This document shows positions 53,023-61,980 of a DNA stretch of 64,000 nt, piece after piece. The notes beneath the pieces were generated by a model. The model ran no database searches and was not told where the DNA came from. It was given only the letters and a program-made list of their open reading frames with translations. The stretch lies in the NCBI GenBank assembly GCA_965229785.1, contig CBDDJS010000001.1:4030001-4094000 (forward strand). The letters run 5' to 3'. A program made the translations under genes and the position numbers. Every line of letters starts with the position of its first letter. The stretch's first letter is position 1. Source of the DNA: JAWPMT01 sp965229785 (GTDB lineage Bacteria > Bacteroidota > Bacteroidia > Cytophagales > Cyclobacteriaceae).

Positions 53023-55200
53023 ATGAAAGTCGTAAAGTCACTACTTTGGTTACTCCTGATTTCAGTCATTGGATTGAATCAGGTTTATGCTCAAGAATCA
53101 GTAGCCAGAAAATGGAACGAGGTTTTATTGGAAGGTATCAGAAATGATTTCGCGAGACCTACGGTTCATGCAAGGAATTTATTTCATGTTTCTGCTGCGA
53201 TGTATGATGTATGGGCGATCGTTAATCAAGATGCCCGGCCTTACCTCATAGGAAATGTGGTTCATGACTTTGCCTCAGAGTTTGGAGGTTTTGAAGTTGT
53301 TTCGGGATCAGATCTTGAAAATATTGAAATAGCCATGAGCTACGCGGCTTATAGGATTATTCGACACAGGTTTCTACAGGGTCCTGGAGCTTTGGAAGTT
53401 CATCTCCTAACCAATGATCTATTTGTGGATGAGTATGGTTTTGATCCTTCGTTTACTTCTACGGATTACTCCACGGGCTCTGCGGCAGCACTAGGTAATT
53501 ATGTGGCGAGTCAATATATTCAATATGGCTTGGAAGATGGATCAAATGAAGTTGAAGATTACCGAAATAGGTTTTACGAGGCAACTAATGACTTACTTGA
53601 TCCGAAAAACCCTGGTAATCCATCGATAATTGATCCTAACAAATGGCAGCCCTTGGCCCTGGAATCATTCATAGATCAATCGGGAAATCTTGTTTCTGGT
53701 GATTTTCTTGGACCCGAATGGGGAATTGTCAAGCCTTTCTCACTTCAGGAAGATGATGTTACGATATACGAACGTGATGGTTTCGACTACTGGGTCTATC
53801 ACGATCCAGGGCCTCCACCATTTATGGATCCCACAAATGACCCTGACGGAACTACACTTTACCAATGGAATTTTTCTATGGTAGCCGTTTGGTCCGGACA
53901 TTTGGATGCCAATCTTGATACTGAAATTGACATTTCTCCGGCTTCTTTTGGAAACTTTGATTTAGCCACAATACCGAGGGTATTTGCAGATTATAACTCA
54001 TTTTACAATTATTTTGAAGGTGGCGATGCAAGTTCAGGAAGAGAGGAGAATCCTTTTACTGGACAACCCTATGCACCTCAAGTGGTCAGGCTTGGCGATT
54101 ATGCCAGAATTCTGGCTGAGTTCTGGGCTGATGGCCCTGACTCTGAAACTCCTCCTGGACACTGGTTCACCATTCTAAATTATGTTTCGGATAATATTGG
54201 TGAAAAGAGATTTAATGGATCGGGCGAAATATTGAGCGATCTTGAATGGGACATTAAGGCGTATTTTCTTTTAGGAGGGACGATGCATGATGTAGCTATC
54301 ACTTCATGGGGTATAAAAGGATATTATGACTATGTTAGGCCGATTTCAGCGATCAGATATATGGCTGACCAGGGGCAAAGTTCTGATCAACAATTATCGA
54401 GTTATGATCCTGCCGGTATACCACTTGTAGAAGGTTATATCCAATTGGTTGAAGAGGGAGATCCATTAGCTGGATCAGATAATGAGAATGTTGGGAAAAT
54501 TAAGCTGTACTCATGGAGAGGACCGGATTATATTGATGATCCGGAAAAAGACATTGCAGGTGTAGACTGGATACTTGCAGAGAATTGGTGGCCTTATCAA
54601 AGACCGACGTTTGTTACACCAAATTTTGGAGGTTATGTTTCTGGTCATTCTACCTTTTCAAGAGCAGCAGCTGAGTCTTTGACACTACTTACTGGTTCAC
54701 CGTACTTCCCAAACGGACTAGGACAATTTGAAGCTCCAATGAATGAGTTTCTGGTTTTTGAAGAAGGACCTTCCAGGGATATCACCCTTCAGTGGGCTAC
54801 CTACCGAGATGCCTCTGATCAAACAAGCCTATCCAGAATATGGGGAGGTATTCATCCACCAGCGGATGACATACCAGGAAGGATAATCGGTGAGAAAATC
54901 GGGGTTGAGGCATTTGAGTTTGCACGCCAATATTTTGATAATGAGGTGCTAAGTGTAATAGACAAACTGCCATTGGGAATGATTTATCCTAACCCTACAA
55001 CTGATATGATTAAAATCTCGCTTCCTAACAAAGGGAAATACCAAGTAGATGTTTTGGATTTGTTTGGAAAAAAAGCCTTGCAGTACATCATAAATGGTGG
55101 TCAATCAGAAATTGACCTTATAGCCTTAAGACCCGGAAATTATATTGTTCGAGTGGTTGGAGAAAAGTGGGAGTCAAGCCATTATATAATAAGGAAATGA
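53023..55200 (+). CDS. Vanadium-haloperoxidase/PAP2-like secreted protein with T9SS tail (island copy)
   Basis: A 725-residue paralogue of the protein at 13048-15231. It has the same opening (WNEVLLEGIRNDFARPTVHA), the KGYYDYVRP, SGHSTFSR and SRIWGGIHPPADD phosphate/vanadate-binding motifs, and a T9SS type A tail (IYPNPTTDMIKI). It is tucked between the Cus genes and the regulator with gaps of 11 and 3 bases. The copy in the island suggests a secreted oxidative or phosphatase step tied to copper stress; this is inference. Confidence 0.88.
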   Translation: MKVVKSLLWLLLISVIGLNQVYAQESVARKWNEVLLEGIRNDFARPTVHARNLFHVSAAMYDVWAIVNQDARPYLIGNVVHDFASEFGGFEVVSGSDLENIEIAMSYAAYRIIRHRFLQGPGALEVHLLTNDLFVDEYGFDPSFTSTDYSTGSAAALGNYVASQYIQYGLEDGSNEVEDYRNRFYEATNDLLDPKNPGNPSIIDPNKWQPLALESFIDQSGNLVSGDFLGPEWGIVKPFSLQEDDVTIYERDGFDYWVYHDPGPPPFMDPTNDPDGTTLYQWNFSMVAVWSGHLDANLDTEIDISPASFGNFDLATIPRVFADYNSFYNYFEGGDASSGREENPFTGQPYAPQVVRLGDYARILAEFWADGPDSETPPGHWFTILNYVSDNIGEKRFNGSGEILSDLEWDIKAYFLLGGTMHDVAITSWGIKGYYDYVRPISAIRYMADQGQSSDQQLSSYDPAGIPLVEGYIQLVEEGDPLAGSDNENVGKIKLYSWRGPDYIDDPEKDIAGVDWILAENWWPYQRPTFVTPNFGGYVSGHSTFSRAAAESLTLLTGSPYFPNGLGQFEAPMNEFLVFEEGPSRDITLQWATYRDASDQTSLSRIWGGIHPPADDIPGRIIGEKIGVEAFEFARQYFDNEVLSVIDKLPLGMIYPNPTTDMIKISLPNKGKYQVDVLDLFGKKALQYIINGGQSEIDLIALRPGNYIVRVVGEKWESSHYIIRK

Positions 55201-55203
55201 TTT

Positions 55204-55764
55204 ATGAGCACCCTCCACATCAAAAATATGGTATGTGATCGCTGCAAGAAAGTGATCAAAGATGAGTTGACCGCATTAGGTGTGTTAGTGCATTCTGTCG
55301 ATTTAGGTGTTCTTGATATTGATCCAAGATCCATAACACTTGAAGCCATTGAGAAAGTAATCAGAGATCAGGGATTTGAGGTGATTGAAAGTAAAGAGGA
55401 AATTCTGGCCGAAGAGATAAAGTTGTTTTTGATGTCAATCATTAACAGTTTTCCTATTCAGCGAAAGAACAAACTTTCTACCTTGATTTCTGAAGGATTA
55501 GGGAAAGATTATTCTTCATTGAGTAAAGTATTCTCCAGAAAGGAACACATTACCATTGAGAAGTATTTTCTACGATTGAAGCTCGAGAAGGTCAAAGAAA
55601 TGATTCAAGATGGTACTCATTCTTTTTCTCAGATTGCTTCCGTCTTAGATTATTCAAGTATCAATCACTTATCCGGGCAATTCAAACAAGAAACCGGATT
55701 AAGTATGTCTGAGTACAAATCGATGGTCAATAGGGATCGAAAACCTCTTGACAAAATTGTGTAA
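55204..55764 (+). CDS. HMA-like metal domain fused to AraC helix-turn-helix (putative copper-sensing regulator)
   Basis: A 186-residue protein. Residues 1-65 resemble an HMA metal-binding domain, with the metal motif VCDRC (Cys11, Cys14). The C-terminal ~70 residues form an AraC-type double helix-turn-helix (EKVKEMIQDGTHSFSQIAS ... INHLSGQFKQETGLSMSEY). The domain order suggests a direct metal sensor that controls copA and possibly the cus genes. It is 3 bases after the haloperoxidase gene and 71 bases before copA. The ligand and activator/repressor mode are unproven. Confidence 0.85.
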   Translation: MSTLHIKNMVCDRCKKVIKDELTALGVLVHSVDLGVLDIDPRSITLEAIEKVIRDQGFEVIESKEEILAEEIKLFLMSIINSFPIQRKNKLSTLISEGLGKDYSSLSKVFSRKEHITIEKYFLRLKLEKVKEMIQDGTHSFSQIASVLDYSSINHLSGQFKQETGLSMSEYKSMVNRDRKPLDKIV

Positions 55765-55806
55765 ATCAAATCCATGATTTTGAAGATGCCTCAATTCCTA
55801 TACTTC

Positions 55807-55814
55807 GATATTTG
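55807..55814 (+). promoter_or_regulatory. Possible -7 element ahead of copA
   Basis: GATATTTG differs by one base from TAnnTTTG, 22 bases before the copA ATG. The 71-base gap before copA is the largest between 52500 and 61326, so a promoter here is plausible. Confidence 0.35.
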
Positions 55815-55835
55815 TTTCATTAATCTTCTAATGAT

Positions 55836-58331
55836 ATGAAACACACCTATCAAATTTCAGGAATGACTTGCGATGGTTGCAGAGCTCATGTTGAGAAAAC
55901 CCTGAAAGAAGTTCCGGGTATTTCAAAAGCTTCGGTGGATTTAGTCCACAAAGAAGCGGTCTTGGAAATGGAGTCTCATATTCCCATCGAGTCTTTGAAA
56001 GAGGCCTTGAAAAATGATGGAGGTCGCTATGATATACATCTTCCAGGCTCTCATGAACACCATCATCATTCAAATCACAAAACTCAGAAAAAGGATAAAG
56101 GAGGCTCAGGAAAATACTATTGTCCTATGCTTTGCGAAGGGGATAAGAAATATGATGAGCCAGGCGATTGTCCGAAATGTGGGATGGATCTGGAAAAAGA
56201 GGAAACTCCGAAAAGCACAAAAACCATCTACACTTGTCCTATGCATCCTGAGGTAGAGCAGGATCATCCGGGCTCATGCCCAAAGTGCGGCATGGATCTG
56301 GAACCTAAAAAGGTATCCGATGATGCTGGTTCCGATGAGTATAAAGCCTATAAGAAAATGCTCACCAAGTTCTGGGTTTCAGTCGCTTTCACACTTCCAA
56401 TCTTTTTCATCGCCATGAGCGAAATGGTTGGCATTTCCCTTACTGGAATTACCAGTTCGAAAACATGGGGATGGGTCCAACTTCTCTTGAGTACTCCTGT
56501 CATATTTTACTCATGTTGGAACTTCTTTGTTCGAGGATATAAATCCATCATCAATCGCTCCCCCAATATGTGGACGTTGATCATGCTAGGAGCAGGTGCT
56601 GCATACCTGTTCAGTATTGTAGCAATGCTATTTCCTGAAATTTTCCCGCACCAATTCAAGTCTCATGATGGAGCTGTGCACTTGTATTTTGAAGCAGCTG
56701 TGGTCATTCTTACACTGATTTTGCTAGGGCAACTACTCGAAGCGAAAGCCAGGAGTCAGACGAACTCAGCTATCAAAGAATTGCTCAACCTGGTACCACC
56801 CGAAGCCACCGTAATAAGAGATGGTGATGAAATGACCATTCATCTGGAGCACGTGAAATTAGGCGATATTCTCAAAATCAAACCTGGTGAAAAAATACCA
56901 GTAGATGGTGAAATCACGGAAGGGCAAAGTAGCATAGATGAATCAATGATTACGGGGGAGCCTGTTCCTGTTGACAAATCTGAAGGAGATCATGTAATTG
57001 GTGGAACGATAAACGGTACGAGTTCATTTCAGATGAGAGCTCAAAAAGTAGGAAGTGACACCCTGCTTTCGCAGATCATTGAGATGGTGAATAAAGCGAG
57101 CCGCACCAAGGCTCCTATTCAAAACCTGGCTGATAAAGTATCAAGTTATTTTGTGCCTATTGTCGTTACAATCGCAATCATTGCTTTTGCTGTTTGGGCG
57201 ATTTGGGGACCAGATCCAAAATTGGTATATGCTTTCACCAGTGCGGTTACTGTGCTGATTATTGCTTGTCCATGTGCGTTAGGCCTGGCAACTCCAATGT
57301 CTATTATGGTCGGAACTGGGAAAGGTGCAAAGCAAGGGATTTTGGTAAAGGATGCCAGAGCCATTGAAGAGATGCACAAGGTAACTACTCTGGTCATCGA
57401 TAAAACAGGAACAATCACCCAAGGGAAGCCATCCCTTCAGGATGTAAAGTCGCTGAATGACAAGCACACCGTTGATACGATACTAAAACATGCCGTTTCG
57501 CTGGAATCCAACAGTGAGCATCCATTGGCACATGCCATAGTAGCAGGGGCAAATGAAAAGGGTTTAAAAGGAAGTAAAGTAATTGATTTTGATTCCATCA
57601 CTGGGAAAGGGATCACAGGGGAAGTGGATGGGACTCAGGTAGCTATCGGAAATATAAGGTTATTAGAAGAATTTGGTCTTGTTCTCAATGAGGAACACGA
57701 TGATGATGTGAAGCAAAGACAGCTTGAAGGACAAACGGTGATGTTTGTTGTGATTGATAAGGAAGTTGCAGGTTTCATAAGTGTCGCTGATCCAATAAAG
57801 GAATCGTCAGCTAGTGCCATAAAGCATTTACAGGAGCAAGGCTTGGAAGTGATAATGCTGACAGGTGATAATAAGAATACAGCCAAAGCGGTTGCTGATA
57901 AGCTTGGATTAGATGGATTTGAAGCAGACCTATTGCCGGAAAATAAATTCGAAAAAGTCAAAGCTTTTCAGGGAGAAGGAAAAATCGTAGCCATGGCAGG
58001 AGATGGGATAAATGATGCGCCAGCTTTAGCACAGGCAAATGTTGGCATTGCCATGGGAACGGGTACGGATGTAGCCATCGAGAGTGCAAGTCTTACCCTG
58101 GTTAAAGGAGAACTGGACGGTCTTGTTAGGGCACGGAAACTAAGCACAGAAGTGATGAGGAATATTAAGCAAAACCTGTTCTTTGCATTTGTTTACAACA
58201 TGTTAGGTGTGCCAATTGCGGCAGGTGTGCTTTTTCCGGTCTTTGGCCTCTTGCTTAGTCCAATGCTTGCAGCTTTAGCCATGAGTCTTAGTTCAGTATC
58301 GGTAATTGGGAATAGTTTAAGATTAAGATAG
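55836..58331 (+). CDS. copA: Copper-exporting P1B-type ATPase
   Basis: An 831-residue Cu+ ATPase. It has an HMA domain with GMTCDGC (Cys12, Cys15) and a His-rich linker (HEHHHHSNH). Two heavy-metal-binding YHS-like modules follow (about 94-119 and 132-156, each with CPM and CPKCGMDLE). Eight membrane helices come next, with the CPC motif at 478-480 (ACPCALGLATP), the phosphorylation site DKTGT at 522 and the TGD and GDGIND motifs. It pumps Cu+ from cytoplasm to periplasm. Confidence 0.95.
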   Translation: MKHTYQISGMTCDGCRAHVEKTLKEVPGISKASVDLVHKEAVLEMESHIPIESLKEALKNDGGRYDIHLPGSHEHHHHSNHKTQKKDKGGSGKYYCPMLCEGDKKYDEPGDCPKCGMDLEKEETPKSTKTIYTCPMHPEVEQDHPGSCPKCGMDLEPKKVSDDAGSDEYKAYKKMLTKFWVSVAFTLPIFFIAMSEMVGISLTGITSSKTWGWVQLLLSTPVIFYSCWNFFVRGYKSIINRSPNMWTLIMLGAGAAYLFSIVAMLFPEIFPHQFKSHDGAVHLYFEAAVVILTLILLGQLLEAKARSQTNSAIKELLNLVPPEATVIRDGDEMTIHLEHVKLGDILKIKPGEKIPVDGEITEGQSSIDESMITGEPVPVDKSEGDHVIGGTINGTSSFQMRAQKVGSDTLLSQIIEMVNKASRTKAPIQNLADKVSSYFVPIVVTIAIIAFAVWAIWGPDPKLVYAFTSAVTVLIIACPCALGLATPMSIMVGTGKGAKQGILVKDARAIEEMHKVTTLVIDKTGTITQGKPSLQDVKSLNDKHTVDTILKHAVSLESNSEHPLAHAIVAGANEKGLKGSKVIDFDSITGKGITGEVDGTQVAIGNIRLLEEFGLVLNEEHDDDVKQRQLEGQTVMFVVIDKEVAGFISVADPIKESSASAIKHLQEQGLEVIMLTGDNKNTAKAVADKLGLDGFEADLLPENKFEKVKAFQGEGKIVAMAGDGINDAPALAQANVGIAMGTGTDVAIESASLTLVKGELDGLVRARKLSTEVMRNIKQNLFFAFVYNMLGVPIAAGVLFPVFGLLLSPMLAALAMSLSSVSVIGNSLRLR

Positions 58332-58332
58332 C

Positions 58333-59079
58333 ATGATGAAGAAGTTCCTTGTTTTTGTTCTTTTTGGATTGATTGGTTGTACCAAAGCACCCTTAGGACC
58401 TCAGGAGATCGTTGACCTGGCCATTGATTTTTCTGGTACGGAGAAATTGAAAAATGCATCTGTGACTTTTGATTTCAGAAACATGAACTACGAGTATTGG
58501 CGAAAAAAAGGGTCCTTCATGTACGTTCGGATTCAACGCGACACAGCCTCTAACCAAATCAAAGATGTGTTGAGTAATGATGGTTTGGTTCGACTTGTTA
58601 ATGGTGAGGAAATGGACATTACCCAAGAGCGGAGAACGGCCTACTCCAGTTCAGTTAATTCGGTCATGTATTTCGCATTTCTCCCGTTGTGGCTCAATGA
58701 TCCAGCAGTCAATAAATTCTACATGGGCACAATAGATATGGAGGGAAAAGAGTATCATAAAATCAAGATTACTTTCTCAGAAGAAGGTGGAGGGGAAGAT
58801 TTTGAAGATGTCTTTTATTACTGGTTTGATACGGAAGACTACAGCATGGATTACCTGGCATATAGTTACATCGAAGAAGACGGAACAGGTATGAGGTTCA
58901 GAAAGGCTTACAATGCCAGAACGATTAACGGAGTGATCATACAGGACTATGTCAATATGAAACCAAAATCAAAAGAGCTTTTGCTAACAGAAATAGACAA
59001 AGCCTACATGGAAGGTGCTTTAGAGCAACTTTCCCTAATTGAATTGAAAAACGTGGACATTTTAACAGATAAAAAATGA
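58333..59079 (+). CDS. DUF6503-like lipoprotein
   Basis: A 248-residue lipoprotein (lipobox LIGC) with a LolA-like beta-rich body (NASVTFDFRNMNYEYWRKKG ... YYWFDTEDYSMDYLAYSYIEE). It looks like the DUF6503 family, whose function is unknown; this assignment is by general pattern only. It starts 1 base after the copA stop and overlaps the DUF2911 gene by 4 bases. Confidence 0.65.
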   Translation: MMKKFLVFVLFGLIGCTKAPLGPQEIVDLAIDFSGTEKLKNASVTFDFRNMNYEYWRKKGSFMYVRIQRDTASNQIKDVLSNDGLVRLVNGEEMDITQERRTAYSSSVNSVMYFAFLPLWLNDPAVNKFYMGTIDMEGKEYHKIKITFSEEGGGEDFEDVFYYWFDTEDYSMDYLAYSYIEEDGTGMRFRKAYNARTINGVIIQDYVNMKPKSKELLLTEIDKAYMEGALEQLSLIELKNVDILTDKK

Positions 59080-59657
59080 AAAACCTAATCCTAATGATCG
59101 CTGTGCTTGCCCTTGTTGGATGTGGTACAGGGGAAACTAAAGAAGAAAATACAGACCATTCTCAACACCAACATGAAGCCAAGAAAGAGGAAAGTGGTAA
59201 AAAACCATTAAGTCCCCGAACGGCTTCCATGTCCAATGTAGGATCAAATCACATTCACATTGATTATGGATCTCCTAGTAAGAGAGGGCGGATGATCTTC
59301 GGTGGGCTTGTTGGTTATGGTTCTGTATGGGCTACTGGCGCGCATAAAGCGACCTGGATTGATTTCGGGCAAGATGTAATAATCAACGGAGTTGAGATTC
59401 AGGCAGGAAAGTACGGACTATTTACCATACCAGGAGAAACAGAGTGGACCATCATAATAAGTAAAGATTGGGACATGCATTTGGCAGATGATTATGATCA
59501 GGCCAGTGATATTGTCAGAGTTATTGCTGAGGCTCAAAGTTTAGAAGAGGTGATTGAATCACTAACCTTCGAGGTGGTTCAAATTGATGATAAAAACGGG
59601 CAGATCACTATTAAATGGGATCAAACGGCGGTTTCCTTTGATGTTAAGAATAAATGA
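59076..59657 (+). CDS. DUF2911 lipoprotein
   Basis: A 193-residue lipoprotein (LVGC) with a His-rich linker (HSQHQHEAKKEES), then the DUF2911 core: SPRTASMSNVGSNHIHIDYGSPS, GRMIFGGLVGYGSVWATGA and AGKYGLFTIPG. The family is common in Bacteroidota and of unknown function. The His-rich linker could bind metal. Both ends overlap neighbours by 4 bases. Confidence 0.85.
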   Translation: MKNLILMIAVLALVGCGTGETKEENTDHSQHQHEAKKEESGKKPLSPRTASMSNVGSNHIHIDYGSPSKRGRMIFGGLVGYGSVWATGAHKATWIDFGQDVIINGVEIQAGKYGLFTIPGETEWTIIISKDWDMHLADDYDQASDIVRVIAEAQSLEEVIESLTFEVVQIDDKNGQITIKWDQTAVSFDVKNK

Positions 59658-60121
59658 AGAATCTGACCATTCTAATACTATTTTTTGTGGTGACAGTTTC
59701 CTGTCAATCTAAGGAAGAATTATTCTACAGCAAGATAAAGTTGACAGATTTACAGGGAGAGGATTTGGATCCAAGGCAATTCAAAAACAAAATTGTCATA
59801 CTCAACCTCTGGGCAACATGGTGCGGTCCATGTATCAAAGAGATGCCCGATTTGGTGGAAATGAAGAATAATTTGTCTGAGGAATTTGTGCTGATATTGG
59901 CCTCAGGCGAGTCACTTGATAGAATACAACAATTCAAGGAAAATCGATCTTTTGACTTGTCATTTGTTCAAACTCAAACTTCATTGGAATCCTTAGGTGT
60001 TTATTCCTTACCAACGACTTTCATTATCGGAAAAGATGGGCAACTATTAGAAACTCTTGTGGGTGCGAGAAAATGGGACAGCCCTGAACAAATTGATCAA
60101 CTTAAAATGTACATAAAATGA
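59654..60121 (+). CDS. TlpA-like thioredoxin-fold protein
   Basis: A 155-residue envelope protein with a lipobox-like signal (VVTVSC). It has a thioredoxin fold with the redox motif WCGPC (in NLWATWCGPCIKEMPDLVEM) and the cis-proline loop YSLPTTFIIG. It probably keeps periplasmic cysteines reduced, useful for copper-binding or haem proteins in this operon. It overlaps both neighbours by 4 bases. Confidence 0.88.
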   Translation: MKNLTILILFFVVTVSCQSKEELFYSKIKLTDLQGEDLDPRQFKNKIVILNLWATWCGPCIKEMPDLVEMKNNLSEEFVLILASGESLDRIQQFKENRSFDLSFVQTQTSLESLGVYSLPTTFIIGKDGQLLETLVGARKWDSPEQIDQLKMYIK

Positions 60122-61326
60122 AATCACTAAAACTAATCGCCTTTCTTGGCGTGTTCCTTGTGTCCTGCCAACAGGGCGCCAAGCAGAAGGAAGAAACTAC
60201 TATGATTGAAAGTGTCGAATCCCCATCAGGAGCCTTTGCTTCATTGCCCTATCTAATAAAGGGAGGAGACGGTCAATTGTACATGTCCTGGGTAGAAAAA
60301 AGAGATTCTAATTGGGTAGATCTTAAGTATGCCGTACTTGATGGGGCGCAGTGGAGTTCTTCTGAGTTGATAGCCTCGGGAAACGATTGGTTTGTCAATT
60401 GGGCTGATTATCCGATGCTGGCAGCTAGTAAGGATGGAGGAATGGTCGCGCATTATCTGGCCAAGAGTTCTGCAGGTACTTATTCTTACGACGTGAACCT
60501 TACCAGGAAAGTCGAAAATACCTGGACTGCATCGATGGTCCCACACAAGGATGGTACTCCTACCGAGCACGGATTTGCAACCATGATCCCCACGTCAACC
60601 AATGGATTTCAACTGGCCTGGCTGGATGGCAGAAACACTTCCGGTGGTCATGGTGAACACCAGGGAGCTATGACGATAAGAGCGGCCATGCTCGATGATC
60701 AGGGAGCACTTTCTAACGAAGTGGAGTTGGACAATCGGGTTTGTGATTGCTGTCAAACTGGTGGCGCCATGACCGATAATGGACCGGTTGTAGTTTATCG
60801 TGATCGCTCTGAAATGGAAGTTCGCGACATGTCTATTGTCAGACTGGTTGACGGGGAATGGACTGCACCTCAAACGATCTATGCCGACAATTGGAAGATT
60901 GAAGGCTGTCCGGTCAATGGACCGAGAGCCGATGCGGTGGGGAATACTTTGGCGGTAGCCTGGTTTGCCGCTCCTAATAAGCAACCACAAGTAAAATTGA
61001 TCTTCTCGGAGGATGGAGGCGCAAGCTTCGGTAATCCGGTGACCATTGATAATCAAATGCCCCTGGGTCGTGTAGATGTAGTGATGATCGATGAAGAGAA
61101 AGCCATGGTCAGCTGGTTAGGTCGTGAAGGTGAAAACAGTGTTATCAAAGCCAGGATCGTGAGTAAAAATGGACGCGCAGAACCTGCCATGACCATTGCC
61201 CGAAGCAATGAGTCTCGAGGCAGCGGCTTCCCTCAAATGGCTTATCACCAAGGTGAAATGTGGTTTGCCTGGACTGATCTGGCAGAAGATGGTACCACGG
61301 TGAAAGTGGCTAAGATGGGGATGTGA
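60118..61326 (+). CDS. BNR/sialidase-like beta-propeller lipoprotein
   Basis: A 402-residue lipoprotein (FLVSC). The body has propeller-like repeats with an Asp-box (FSEDGGASFGNP) and LYMSWVEK/AWTDLAED-type strands. It also has a cysteine cluster (VCDCCQTGG) and a GGHGEHQG stretch that could bind metal. No sialidase active-site arginines are obvious. As the last gene of the copper transcript, it may be an extracytoplasmic metal-binding or enzyme protein. Confidence 0.75.
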   Translation: MKSLKLIAFLGVFLVSCQQGAKQKEETTMIESVESPSGAFASLPYLIKGGDGQLYMSWVEKRDSNWVDLKYAVLDGAQWSSSELIASGNDWFVNWADYPMLAASKDGGMVAHYLAKSSAGTYSYDVNLTRKVENTWTASMVPHKDGTPTEHGFATMIPTSTNGFQLAWLDGRNTSGGHGEHQGAMTIRAAMLDDQGALSNEVELDNRVCDCCQTGGAMTDNGPVVVYRDRSEMEVRDMSIVRLVDGEWTAPQTIYADNWKIEGCPVNGPRADAVGNTLAVAWFAAPNKQPQVKLIFSEDGGASFGNPVTIDNQMPLGRVDVVMIDEEKAMVSWLGREGENSVIKARIVSKNGRAEPAMTIARSNESRGSGFPQMAYHQGEMWFAWTDLAEDGTTVKVAKMGM

Positions 61327-61470
61327 ATTACCACAGTCCGCAGGACAAGATTATTGTTCGTTATTGGCCTTCAAGGATAACTCGGTAAGCAAGGTTCGGT
61401 CTATATGTGTTGTGCGTTGAATGAGAATCAAGCTCTTTAATTTTTTTATTAATAATACTCAAGGGTGAAG

Positions 61471-61881
61471 CAATAGAGCTTACCAATCCCACTTCTAATC
61501 AGAAGTATCCTAAACATCTAAAAAGAATGCATTGTGGTATGATGAAAATGAGCAAACCATTGAACTGATCACCAATAACTTCCTATGGGCAGCCCAGACG
61601 ATAGCTGACCTTTATAAAGCCAGATGGGAAATTGAGGTTAATCTTTCGGGATATAAAGCAACTATTACAAGTCAAAACCCTCATCGGACTTCTAAAAAGG
61701 TCATGATGATACAAATTTGGTCTGCATTGATCATCATATAACGCTCAAGGCAATGAAAAACCAAACAAGGTACTGATAGCACTTATCTAACATTGTGGCT
61801 TTCATCAGATTCAACATTTGTGAAAATAGAGCTTCAAAAGTGGCTTGATCAGCCATTTGGTAGATACTCCAAATAAAACAC
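61471..61881 (+). pseudogene. IS4-family transposase remnant
   Basis: Fragments in different frames resemble the C-terminal part of an IS4-type DDE transposase: ELITNNFLWAAQTIADLYKARWEIEV (61550-61640), QIWSALIII, then the typical tail VKIELQKWLDQPFG (near 61820-61860). Upstream HLKRM is in another frame. Several frameshifts and stops break the gene, so it is inactive. No terminal inverted repeats were recognised. The remaining gap 61327-61980 holds nothing else. Confidence 0.75.
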
Positions 61882-61980
61882 TCAACAGGGAGTTCTTTTT
61901 CAGATTAAGGCCTAAAACCACTCTCAATTAGTTCTTATCTTGCTTTAACTTTTACACAGGATTTATTTAGGATAGGATTG

